DNA of 64,000 nt from Sporothrix humicola (taxonomy: Eukaryota > Ascomycota > Sordariomycetes > Ophiostomatales > Ophiostomataceae), in assembly GCA_021396245.1 (NCBI GenBank), contig WNYE01000006.1, positions 620,001 through 684,000 of the forward strand, in the 5' to 3' direction. Both the position numbers and the translations under genes were made by a program. The number at the start of each line of letters is the position of its first letter. Positions within the stretch are counted from its first letter, which is position 1. Below are positions 30,701-41,731 of the stretch, one piece after another. The notes under the pieces are model-generated. The model made no database searches, was not told where the DNA came from, and saw nothing but the letters and a program-made list of their open reading frames with translations.

Positions 30701-32573
30701 TTAGGGGCATGTGAAGCGCGATGTCTGGAGACACTGGACAGGGGCCCAGAAAGCGCTACAGCACGCTGGCCTAGACCAACCGCTCAGAACCACATACCAC
30801 CCAACAAAGGGAAGGAGCGATGGCAAACGGGGCAAATAGATGCAGATTACATTTGTGGCGAACCTGATTGGCCGATAAAGCGACCCGACAACGGAGCCAG
30901 TGCACGTTGGGGCACAAAAAGAGGGCCCTTTGAAATCGGGGGAAAGAGCAACAGACTGACAGCTCGCTGGAAAGTCCCGAAGTTCATGAGAGTGGCCAAG
31001 CCAGCTGCAAAATACTGAGCACAGAGAACGACGGGGTACTTGTGCAATTAAAATACGGGCACGCACAAAGTTACAATAGAAATTGCACACCAGGCGCCGA
31101 GCAGCCGGTTCGCTTGTAGCAAAAGTAGAGGAATTCAAAAATGTGCCTGGCCTCCTGGGGTGAGTGCCGTGTGAGCGTGGGCCGAGTTACGTGTCCCGCG
31201 ACAGAAGCCAAGGAAGGAGCGAGGGAGCGCAGGCACAAAAAAACTCAAATACAGACTCGCGCCTGCGTGTCTCACTGCATCACAGTTGGCAACAACGAAC
31301 AGCGCCCTGGAAAGGCAAGCGCAGCCAAGGCAGCGATATTTCATTGCTTTCGGCCAAAGAAGTAGTTGCCCCAAGCGTTCAGAGCAGGCGCGCTGGCGAC
31401 AAGTCGTGAGTCGGCCCTTCCTCATCAGATAAAAAACAGCGCGATTAGCATGATTACAACTGCCTGCCTGTCACTCGTCATTTTGCAGCGGTCCTCCTGT
31501 GCTGACCCCCCTTTCGTTCTTTCGTCACTTTCTTTCATCTCTTGGCCCTACGTCCCCCCTCTTTCAATGCTCTTTTCCTCAACCAGGATCCCCCCCTTTG
31601 GCCTAAACCCATAAGAGGAGCCCGCAGGCCCTACCGAATTCCGGTCTGGTAAATAGAGGAGACGTGAGTGGATACTTGCACCTGCCTTCCCTGTCTGCAG
31701 ATACCACCACTGCTCCGCTGCGACCACCAAAGCACACCAAACCGCTAACGACACCAAAGACAACACCACCACTCGTCTGGATCGCTCCAGTCCTCGCCCT
31801 CAACGTCTGTTCCTCTATTCTCGTACACCACCTCCTCCTCCAGCGAGACCACCACCCAGCAAACCCACCTCTCGACAACACGCAGCGAGCGGCCGTCTGG
31901 TGACATTTGCATTTTTCTTCCTCCCACAACATCCCCCCCCTGTGCCACACTCTTCTGCTTCGTCCTCAACCTCCGATCCTTTGGCCGCCACTTTCCATCC
32001 GTCCTCCGATCCTCGATCTTTGATCGTCCACACGACCGCCCGCTCTCTGTCCCATCTTCGTCTGTTCTACTCGTGGGATAGACTTTCTCACACCGCAGCC
32101 TCCGGACACCGACATCCAACATCGTGATACTTCGAAACGGTCTTTATCCGATCCTCGAACGCCACATTCCATACGCCGTCATCATCATCCGGCCAGAACT
32201 TCAAGTCTCTCGCCTTATAGTGACATCTCTGCCACCAACTCTGTCGACAGTCCCCTTCATCTCCTACTCCGATAGCCTACGACGACATCATCCGATGACA
32301 GCAAGAGTTACGAAAAGCAACGACGACACTCTCGATCGACAATAGCCCCGATCCGAGCCCTTTGTCTTTTGCCACATCTTTCCAGCGCTACTAGATGACC
32401 AACGCCATCTGACCGGCTCTCTCGTACGACGCTCACCGCGATATTTTCTACTTTGTCACCATAAATCTTCACCCAACCATCACCACCCGCATCTTACCAT
32501 ATATCCTGCTTTATCTATCATCGAACGGACCTCCTCATCTTTATCGGACTCGTCCCCTCTTAGGTTTTCGGCG
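27781..32573. other. 4.8 kb region without recognisable gene, upstream of SRE
   Basis: This is the longest gap in the window. Frames here are short, have no codon bias and match no family known to me. Nt 31,440-32,570 are strongly pyrimidine-rich on the + strand and look like a promoter plus long leader of the GATA factor. An iron-GATA consensus lies at 31424-31432. A noncoding RNA cannot be excluded. Confidence 0.5.
31424..31432 (+). promoter_or_regulatory. ATCWGATAA iron-GATA binding site
   Basis: The 9-mer ATCAGATAA matches the ATCWGATAA consensus bound by SREA/SRE-type repressors. It lies about 1.14 kb before the start codon of the SRE-like gene, at the edge of its presumed leader. Autoregulation is inferred only. 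Confidence 0.4.
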
Positions 32574-34901
32574 ATGGCCCTGGGTGAAGTCTTAAAGACA
32601 CACGCAGTGGCACCGTTTCATAATTCCAAAGACTTTCAGCATTATCACTCGCATCATCATAATCCTCATAATCACCACGACAGCCGCGAGCAGCACTCCG
32701 AGCTCCAAGGGTTGGAAGCGTTTCGCAACGGCCTCAAGGGTTTCCAGCAAAAGTCCGATCGGAGCCACTACGAGGCGTCGGATCTCGCCACAAAATCAAA
32801 AATGCGCTCCGCCCTCCCCACCCGGCCGATGGCCTCCTCCTCCAAAAATAACGCCGACGGCAACTCCTCGTCGCAGGCCCGGATACGCTCGCCACCGCCA
32901 GAAGAAGGCTCTGCGAACAACAACCGGACGTCCGCGGCGCGGTCACCCAACAACCGCCAGCGCAACTCGAAATCCCCCGCCGCCCTCGCACAACCTCTGA
33001 GCCCTGCCTCCGTGGCTGCCGAAACCGCATCTCAGGCGCCGGCAGGTGGTTCGCAGCCGGACACCGACGCACAGTCCGATGCCGGATCCAGCGTCGTTCA
33101 GGGCCTGAGCGGCCAAGTCTGCAGGTAGGTTCCAATATCACCCGGGACGGTTTATATGGTATATATTGTCTCAGTTGGCTAACACACGTCTTTTCTAGCA
33201 ACTGTGGTATCACCCGGACGCCGCTCTGGCGTCGCTCGCCGCAAGGCGCAATCATATGCAACGCATGCGGCCTATATCAAAAAGCTCGGAATACGGCTCG
33301 GCCGAGTTACCTAAAACGGCCCCCAACGACCAACGCGGCGGCTGGCGGCAGCGGCAGTGGTCGGTCACGCAAAAATGCAGACGCCGTCTCCACCTCGCCC
33401 CAGAGCGTTTCGCAACTGCATTCGGCCACACCCGGTGCGACCTACGTTACTGCCGACCAGTCAAGCTCAGGGACTTGCCCTGGCGGCGGCCACTGCAACG
33501 GCACCGGTGGCGCGGAAGGCTGCAGCGGCTGCCCGGCCTATAACAACCGTATGGCGAAAAGCGCCAATATCAGTGTTGTGCAAGGCGACGGAAGCTCTGT
33601 GCCTCCCGAACAAACGGGCTGTGGCTCCAAGAACGCATCGGCATCTGGAGATGCGTCTGGCCGTGCCGGCTCACTCGACCCTGCGGCACCTATCGACATG
33701 ACTAACCTGCAGAGCCAAGTGTCCACCGTCATTATCGCATGCCAGAACTGCAGCACCACGATCACACCACTTTGGAGAAGAGACGAGAACGGCCGCACCA
33801 TCTGCAACGCTTGTGGTATGTTTTTGATTATATATGGCTCCCAGTCGTGTTTCAGACTGTCTCCTGTGCATTTTAGCCCGGCTTTCTTACATGCATATAC
33901 TAACCTCGTATTTAGGCCTGTACTATAAACTCCACGGCGTCCACCGCCCAACCTTCATGAAGAAGTCGGTCATCAAGCGGCGGAAGCGCGTTATTCCAAC
34001 GGCTCAAGATGCACAGGGCGACGAATATTCATCTTCGGGTGAGCAGGGCATGTCGCCTCCTCCGGGCGCGCCGGCCTCAGTTGCATCTCGCTCGGACTCG
34101 CACCCCGGTGAGGACGTCGACATGGAGCGTGGCACTGTCAATTCGGACGGATCCGTCAATCTGGGCCTCCGCAGACGTGCAGACCATGCTTTGGCCCTGG
34201 TTCCGGAGCCTGTCCTGCGTCAGAACCAGCAGCAACATCAGCAGCAGCAGCAACCGTCGCCGAGACTCGCAAACGACCTGAACCAGTACCACTCGTCCTC
34301 GTCGCACCAGCAGCACCAGCATCAGCACCATCACCAGCCGCAGCACGCGCATCATCATTCGGCTGGCCAGCGCATGGACATTTCCAGCTCCTTCAACGAC
34401 GACAACCGCCTGCCGCCTCTGTCGAGCCTTGCAAGCATGGGTCCCATCGAGCGCCAGCCCTCTCTGTCGCCTGCATCGTTCCTGTCGCCCTCTCGCAAGC
34501 GGTCCTTCTCATCTAGTGAAAACGACTACGGAGGACCCGCGCCGCCTTCGTCGCACAACGACGGGAAGCCGGGTTATGCCGGCAGTGCGTCCGGTGCCCC
34601 CAGCGGCAGCAACAGCAACAACCCCAACGATGCTTCCAGCAGCAAGCGCATGTCCTCGATCAAGTCGATTCTCAACGCACCTGCCTACGATAACGACGAC
34701 AACTCGCTCGGCAGCATGGCCGGCCCCTACCCAGGCATCGGCGGCGGCATGACATCGCACCCGCAGACCGGCGGCAGTGACATGCGCCGCAATAACAGCC
34801 AGGACCAACGCCAGGAGAAGCGTCTTGCTCTCCAGCGGGAGGCCGAGCGGATGCGCCAGATGCTGGCCGACAAGGAGCGCGAGCTGGCCGAGCTTGACTA
34901 G
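32574..34901 (+). CDS. sre: Iron-responsive GATA repressor (SRE/SREA/Urbs1 family)
   Basis: Three exons, 32574-33124, 33199-33815 and 33916-34901, 717 aa. Both GATA fingers are C-x2-C-x17-C-x2-C with TPLWRR cores: ZF1 from 33120 (split by intron 1) and ZF2 at 33740-33814 (intron 2 cuts right after its last Cys). Between them, at 33476-33532, is C-x5-C-x8-C-x2-C (CPGGGHC to CSGC), the iron-sensing Cys cluster that defines this family. A Gln/His-rich region follows (34,215-34,370), and a C-terminal predicted coiled coil (QREAERMRQMLADKERELAELD in part). Family members repress siderophore synthesis and iron uptake genes in iron-replete cells. Function is inferred from the complete domain set. 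Confidence 0.95.
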
Positions 34902-35935
34902 ATGGAAGGCTTCAGGCGGTTCTGACGCACCTGCTCTCCGCGGCATAAATCACTGCCACTGCAGTCTCATTTCCTTTCTTATTCTTTTCATTTTATTTTC
35001 TGGGTTGCTTTTCTTTCTTCGGCGCTTCAGGATGGGACATGTGTCTATCATGTCAAACACAGGAAGGGACAAAAAGCGGGACGGAGTATATTGTTTTTGG
35101 TCAACAAAACTTATGATTTTGGAGGGACACACACAAAAGGACATACCGGAACATTTGCGCCAATGGTTTTCTCTTTTCTTTCCTATTTACTTTTACCATG
35201 CTTTTGACGTTTCCATGACATGAGAAGAAGCGCGATAGGAAAACCCAAGTTCACAGATGAGCCTCGCGACAAAAGCAACGAGGCTCCATGCCTTGCAATT
35301 AGTGGCTCTATAAATAAAGAAAATATGACATCATATGGGCAAGCAGCTGAAGATATTTCGTGAAAAATGCGGCTGTACACCAACATGAAAATCACAAAGG
35401 ACTGGCAGGTAAACAACAAGTCTATAACATCGATCCTGGTAGATGCAATGGTTGTGTACAAATAATACAGCCTGATAAATCCACAAGATATTAAACAACA
35501 AAATGACAAATGACAAAATACCTCGCCCTGCACTAGGGCAGGCGAACCCAATAACCCGTGGAAATAACACCAAATTCCCTCGTTCGTCAGTTTGAACTGT
35601 CTTCCCCTATCTCAGTATCCAACCACCCACTGGTTACACAACTGTAACCTGCTTCGCCTCACGCGGGCCGTACAAATACACAAAAAGCTATTCCAGCTGC
35701 ATGAAAAAATCCATCCAAAACGAGATTGCTCCCGCTTATAACGGCCCTTTCCAAAGTAGCAAGAATGTGGTCGTTCGTCGATGAGATCGCTCTCGATTTT
35801 CGCAAGCTGGCTCATCGATGAGCTGAGGGGGGCCGTGCCGGTCGACTTGGCGGTTTGAGCGCATAGAGTACTCCTATACACTGTCGTCGTTGGCTGGTAT
35901 AAGTTCCCCCCTCTCGGATTCTCTCAAGAACAGGT
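34902..35935. terminator. Convergent 3' region, SRE / TVP15-like
   Basis: About 1.03 kb between two convergent stop codons; T-rich after SRE and AT-rich at 35,300-35,500. No gene is recognised. Confidence 0.4.
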
Positions 35936-36676
35936 TTACACCTGCTCGGCGCCCCAGCCGGCATCGGCCTCGCGCATGTTTGCGGGAGGCTCAATGGACG
36001 GGATGAACTCGAGCACAATGTAGCCAAGACCGACAATGCCGATGATGGAGCCGGCGATGATGCGCAGGGTGTGGTCGTGGAGCAGGATGGAGCCGATGAA
36101 AACGTAGACTGGGCGGGCAGTTAGTAATGGTTCGGGGAGTGCCACCAGAGTTGTCAGGTATGTTGGGATACTTCACTTACAGATACCACGGCCGATGAAC
36201 GAGAAGAGGAACGACGCGTACCGAGACACCTGGGGCGGGATCTGGAACTCAAGGAGGGCGGTCGCTGTAAAGGCGCAAGGTTAGCAGGATGAATAAAAGG
36301 GGATGGGGCAGCTGTTGAACTGCAGGAGAAAGAATGAAAACCTACCAAGACCGAACAGGATCACGTATGTGCCGACGACAACGGACTGACTGGACAATGG
36401 GTGAATGATGATTAGCAACGTCGTGCGCGACCAAAAAGAAGGGCGCCGAGAGCGTGCGCAGTGGACGAGCGACGCAAAAGACAACTTACAGGCTGACCGG
36501 GAAGAATTGCGAGATGCCACCAAGGACCATGATGACACCAACGCCAAGGTTGACGATGCGGCTGAGAGAGATGACAGTTAGCGAAAGTGCTCCAGGTGCA
36601 TTGTACGACAGATTCCAGGGAAGCTTCAATGCTTCCCCGGTCTAGCGCAAGCTCACAAGATGTTGGAGAAATCCAT
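35936..36676 (-). CDS. TVP15: COPI-associated Golgi membrane protein, Tvp15-like
   Basis: Five small exons on the minus strand: 36657-36676, 36490-36561, 36346-36389, 36181-36264 and 35936-36108, 130 aa. Each intron (72-100 nt) has a consensus donor (GTGAGC, GTAAGT, GTAGGT, GTAAGT) and an AG acceptor that keeps frame. The protein starts MDFSNIFRIVNLGVGVIMVL and has four hydrophobic segments, with FFPVSLQSVVVGTYVILFGL, SFLFSFIGRGIFYVFIGSIL and IAGSIIGIVGLGYIVLEF. This matches the COPI-associated (Tvp15) family of Golgi vesicle proteins, whose role is poorly defined. The C-terminus is short and cytosolic-looking (ADAGWGAEQV). Confidence 0.85.
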
Positions 36677-37976
36677 TGTTGCGGTTGATTTGGATGCGCG
36701 CGGCAAAAGGAGGCGATGGAGGTTGAGACGGAGCTGTCGACGGTTCGAGAAGATGAGATGGAAAGGGTCGCGAAAGGTCGAGATCAAGAGATCGGATGGA
36801 TGCGGACGGGGTGACGTGGGTAAGCTTTGTTGTTGGTGTGGGAAAACAGCGTGGACAAGCAAGGCAGCAGAATAATGGTTTTTGGGATGGGAAGAAGACG
36901 AAAAAAGAGGAGAGGTAAGCTGGTGAGATGATAGGTGCGTGAGAAAAGGAAGGAGGGAAGAATCCAGGAATCGCAGCAAGGAAAGCAAGAGCTATCCTTT
37001 CTGAGCCTGCGACCTGTTTCGGAGGAAACTGGGGCGGGCGCAACGCACCTTCCCCCTGTGGCTTTGGCCTGGCGCTGGCGTTCAAACAGTTTTCAGTAGG
37101 GGCTCCGTTATGATGTCGTGTTTTCTCTGAGAGGAAAAGTACCCTCTCCACTCTGTGCCACTTTAAAGTGACATCTTGGAACAGGCCGCCACATTAATTT
37201 GGAGCTCGACCAAGAGAGCTGACGACGAAAGCCCCGCAAAAAATACACAGACGACAGGCGGAAACGGCCAAGACGTTTGCTTATGTCAGTTCGAAACAGC
37301 GCAATCCACCCCCTGAAACCCAGACCTGCAGCCTCTGAAAACCAACAACTTCTGCATGCGGCGAGCACTGGAAATCGCCGTTTCCCAAACAGGTGCTGTT
37401 GACGAGCGTCCGAATTGCACTTTTTTTTTCGCAGCATCGCTCCTTCCACATCAGTTGTGTGGATGGGAAATATCATCTTGAAAAGGAGCCTTCTTGCCTA
37501 GTAACCAGGAACACGAAATAGATAACTTCACGTGATTAATCCGTCCCTGATTAAATCTTCCTTCAGGAACCGTTTTTGCGGGAGACTGATAGTGTACGAA
37601 GCACGGAGGACAGGTGTTTTTGATGCTTCCAAAGACTCGAGATATGTTTCAAAACGGCCAAAGTCCCACCGTTACAGATTTCCAGGCAGCATGATATCGA
37701 CTGCCGTCTGGTCGCTGTGGTTAATTAAGGTACTTGATAATATGCGGGGTTCGCACACAAATAGAGGTACCGCTAGGTCCTGCCAGTTTGGAAGCCAGTA
37801 AAATCTCCAAGTGGGCCAATCACAGCCCGACGTCATAAATTTTCAACAGCCAAAAAGACATCGAAAAGTCAACAAGAGCAAGTTTATATCACCGTTTTCA
37901 CTCAACAGGAGTCGATTCAGCTCATCAATACTCAAATACACTCTCAAATATCTCACACTCCACACACAAATTCACA
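36677..37976. promoter_or_regulatory. Divergent promoter region, TVP15-like / BCP1
   Basis: 1.3 kb between divergent starts. A CACGTG box lies at 37529-37534. The first ~250 nt are purine-rich on the + strand, i.e. a pyrimidine-rich leader for the minus-strand gene. No other gene is seen. Confidence 0.4.
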
Positions 37977-38986
37977 ATGGGCAAGAAGCGGTCAAGAGAG
38001 GCGGCCAACAAGGTCCACGACGAGGACCGCATGGAGGACTCGGACTCTGGCGAGGTGAGTTTTATACGACCCCATATCATAAGAATTGTGTGTATCCATA
38101 CTAACTCGGCCTCCAGGACTTTGATGTCGTCAATGTCGAGTTTGAGTGGTTCAACTTTGACTCGGAGATCGACTTCCACGGCACCAAGACGCTGCTGCGC
38201 CAGCTGCTCGACGTCGACGCCGCCCTTTTTGACGTCTCGGGCCTCGCCGACTGCATTCTGGCCCAGTCCACCATTGGCTCCACCGTCAAGGTCGACGGCA
38301 AGGCCAATGACGCCTATGCGCTGCTGACGACGCTCAGTCTACGCGAACAGCGCGAGAACAAGGCCGTTGCGCAGCTTACCCAGTATCTGTCGGACAAGGC
38401 GACGGCTGCTGCCGAGTCCAACTCTGCCCTCGCACCCCTCATCCCTCTGCTCAAGGACCAGTCGTCAGGCCCCTCCGAAGCCGGCAAGCCGCACATTGGC
38501 CTGATCCTGTCGGAGCGCCTCATCAACATGCCCGCCGAAATTGCGCCGCCGTTGTACACGATGCTGATCGACGAGGTCGAGGCGGCCGTCGAGGACGGCG
38601 AGCCCTATGCCTTCACACACTACCTGATCCTGTCCAAGACGTACGAGGAGGTGCAGTCGGATCTGGCAGGCATGATGGTCATTGACGAGGAGGACGAGGA
38701 CGATGACAGCGGCAAGAACAAGAAGCGCAAGAAGGCCAAGACGTCGGGCCCGTCGTCGTCTTCGTCGGAACCCTTTTACTACTTCCACCCCGAGGACGAG
38801 GTGCTGCGCAAACACGCCGTTGCAGCCGGCACTTTCCCCTACACAAAGATCGACGAGTCGGTGGCCGACAGCAAGCGGGCGTTCCAGGAGCTGGGCGTCA
38901 AGTCGCAGGGTCTGTTGATGCTGATTGAGGCGGACAAACTGCCTGGGGCTATCGAGGCTGTGACCAAATATGTCCAGTCGGCATAG
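37977..38986 (+). CDS. BCP1: BCP1/BCCIP family protein
   Basis: Two exons, 37977-38054 and 38117-38986, 315 aa, phase-0 intron of 62 nt (GTGAGT, CTAAC, CAG). The N-terminus MGKKRSREAA is basic, then acidic to DFDVVNVEFEWFNF, the hallmark opening of the Bcp1/BCCIP domain. Further conserved parts are HIGLILSERLINMPAEIAPPLY, YAFTHYLILSKTYEE and EPFYYFHPEDEVLRKHA. An acidic then Lys-rich insertion (IDEEDEDDDSGKNKKRKKAK) interrupts the C-terminal half. In yeast the protein chaperones ribosomal protein Rpl23 and supports nuclear export of Mss4. A nuclear role is inferred. Confidence 0.93.
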
Positions 38987-39372
38987 GGTGTGGTAGAAGG
39001 TGTGTTGTGGGAATATGGGAACGAACAAAAATATAGACGGTGCTAGGTAGCAAATGATATGCGTTATGACTTTAATCTGTTTTCCATTGTTTCACAGATT
39101 TATTTTGAATTTTACTTTGTCTCTTGTTTTTATTTCTACCTTATAATTTAATGTCTTTTCTTTTATTTTTCAAAATACAAGATGGAAAATATTACTTGAA
39201 AATGAATGAAAATGAATTATAAATCCTTTCAGAAACTCTATTTGTGAAAATTCAATCGATCTTCAAATGTAAAATTTGATTGTAAAGCCTTTTATTGTTC
39301 AGTCTACCGCCCGCCAAAATGCAAAACCAACGTAGCTATCATTTAAATTATCATTTTATATTTTGTTTGGCC
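38987..39372. terminator. Convergent 3' region, BCP1 / ARO7
   Basis: 386 nt, very AT-rich (39,060-39,300), between two convergent stop codons. It fits overlapping polyadenylation signals. Confidence 0.45.
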
Positions 39373-40412
39373 TCATTTCCGGGGAAGCCACCGCAGAGCA
39401 GCCGCAGCAATACCTGCCGCAGCGGCAGCGACGGTGACCGCACACAGCGCCGTCTCGGCAGCACGCGACTTGCGCAGCGAGGCATACCATGGCGCCGGCG
39501 TCGGCTCCAACAGGCGCTGCATCAGGTACTCAACCTCGACATCCTTGGTGACGGGGATCACAAACTTCTCGTACAGCTCGACAACAGCCTCGGCGTTGAG
39601 CTTGTTGGCCGTCGGCGTCTCTGCTGCCTTGCCGTCCGCCGACACCTCCTGGCCAAACGTCTCGACCTTGCGGCGCAAGCGCTGCAGGATCATCTGCTCG
39701 ACCTTCTTGTTGACAATTGCCTCGCCCAGGCCCTCGCGGTCCTCGGCCTTGATGAGCGCCGTGAACTTTTCGGTTTCCGACCGGAACTTGGACTCGGCCA
39801 CAAACTTGCCAAAGTGGATGCGCCGGGACAGCGCCTGCAGCACGGCAATGTCGCAGGTGGCCGACGAGCCGTAGTTTTCCTGCGTTTCCCCACGGTCGCT
39901 GCGGCCGAAATCGGCACAGACGGCCGGCAGCAGCGTCTCGACGTAGTACTCCTTGATGCGGTCGTTGACGACGACGTCGTTGGGGTGCAGGACGTGCGGG
40001 TAGTTGAGCGGTTTCAGGATCGGCGTCTGGACGGCCTCGGGGAAGAATGGGTTTTCGTCGGGCGACTCGAAGCGGCGGATGCGCGACTGGAGAGCCTCCT
40101 GCTGTGCGAGGTACCAGTCCATGAACGAGTACTGCTTGCGGCGCTTGCCGGCGAGCAGGCCAAGCCATGACAGCGAGGCATCCCGGATCTGAACGGCGCC
40201 GGGCTCGTAGATGCTCTTGTTGAGCGGGAACTGAGCGCGCTCAATGAGGTGGAAGGTGATGGTATCTTCGAGGCGGCTGCACAAAAGTTAGCAGGCATTC
40301 TCACAATACCGAACCATGTCAGATCAATCTCCCATACATACATCAGCTGCTCGCGGATCCGGCCCAGATCTAGGGCATGCGAAGGGTCGGAGAAGTCGAT
40401 CGAGGAGTCCAT
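39373..40412 (-). CDS. ARO7: Chorismate mutase with hydrophobic C-terminal tail
   Basis: Two exons, 40342-40412 and 39373-40276, 324 aa; the 65-nt intron (GTATGT, TGCAG) restores Ile in EQLIRLEDTITF. This is the eukaryotic all-helical AroQ enzyme converting chorismate to prephenate for Phe and Tyr. By comparison with yeast, active-site residues are kept: Arg20, Arg176 and Lys187 in SRRIHFGKFVAESK, Thr267 and Glu271 in TKDVEVEYL; the allosteric Gly-Ser pair (160-161) is also present. The yeast Thr226 position seems to be Asn251. The family normally ends near residue 280. Here about 44 more residues follow, with a 21-residue hydrophobic run (297-317) flanked by basic residues. Confidence 0.94.
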
Positions 40413-41731
40413 GGCGGTGACGGTTGACGATGCGCCGGTGTGTGATGCTGGAGAGAAACTCTGAAAATCAAATTCGAGGGGAGAGGGCCACCTCAAATAT
40501 TCCTGCAAATCAAGCGGTGGTGAGAATCAGAATGCTGGTGAGCATAAGCCTCATTCCTTCGCATCTGGCGTCTTCTGACAGGCTACGTTCGCTCTGAGTC
40601 AAGGTTTAGCGGAGCGGAGTGCGAAGCTCTTTCCAGTTTTGCGTGCCGGCGCCGGAGACGCCCAATCGTGGATTCCATACAGGGGACTGCGCTCTCATTT
40701 GCCAATGCACAATGCGCTGGGGGGAAGCTGCCCCATATTATTGGGACAGGGCTGCGGCAGTTCAGAGCCACTCTGCAGAAAAAACTACAGCGGCCTTGTC
40801 ACTGTGGCCTCGCCCCTATTCTGGCACATGGTGCCCCTGAAGAGTCAGTGACGTACCCTGACGGACCAGGGCCGAGAAATGCAAGTGCGGATCTATCGAC
40901 GGTCTGCTGCAGCCAATCAGCAGGCCCCATTCCAGGTGCTGGCCTTGAGGTTCAGCGCGTCCTCAGTCTTCCATGCAGCTCGAGGCAGGTGCGGCTAGGC
41001 TGCTTTGGGAGGCGACGACTGAGAGCACAATCAAGCACTGAGCACCTTCCCCCCTTCCACGCATCACCTTGCTCGGCTTTGTCTGGGCCACAGAGCAAAT
41101 CAAAAGACGCCAAAAAAGGAAGCAGCAAGGGAAGCAAACCAAGGAGTGGATCTTCACGTCCACACTCAGACTCTCTCCTTCCCTCTCGTTTTGCCTTTGT
41201 TTGCCTCCGTGCCTTCTCTGGAAATCGAGCAGCATCGGTCTTTTTGTATCCCCCTTTCTTTTTCATTCTGTCTTTTATCTTCTCTTCTCTCAACCACCGC
41301 TTTCGTGCCCCAAACTCTCGACGTGCTTTGCACGACTATTTCCTCGGCTCTTCACCCCTAGCTTTCGATCATATCGCACGCGTTGTCCACAACCCCGGTT
41401 TGGCGGAATCGATACCCGCTTTTCTCCGGGCCCTCTCATCTCGCACAAAACTTTTGTGACCTTTTTACGACGGACAAATCCTCGACGACGCATCAGACGA
41501 CGAGGCAACACGACGACGTGTCAATTGCCCGGCACCAGCACGCCATTGACCCGACGCGGCACGCCCACCACCCAACGACAAGACGGAAGCTTTATTCGAG
41601 GCAGCACTTGGCAGCAATCGACGCGCGGGGACACGCGACTACGTCACGATAGGACGACGTGCCGATTCTTTCCCTCCCCTTATCTCGATACACCTCACAC
41701 TCTGCCCGGCATCATCACCCCGCCACATGCC
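40413..41731. promoter_or_regulatory. Divergent promoter region, ARO7 / MDV1
   Basis: 1.3 kb. From about 41,160 to 41,731 it is CT-rich on the + strand and probably the MDV1 leader. The MDV1 frame happens to stay open through it from 41069, but the encoded residues look noncoding. Confidence 0.45.

Noticed and set aside
41069..41731. Open frame continuous with MDV1, adding about 221 N-terminal residues
   Set aside because: The added residues (for example FCLCLPPCLLW, RRTNPRRRIRRRGN) read like a translated CT-rich leader, and the family N-terminus MASEDEYHDD begins at 41732.
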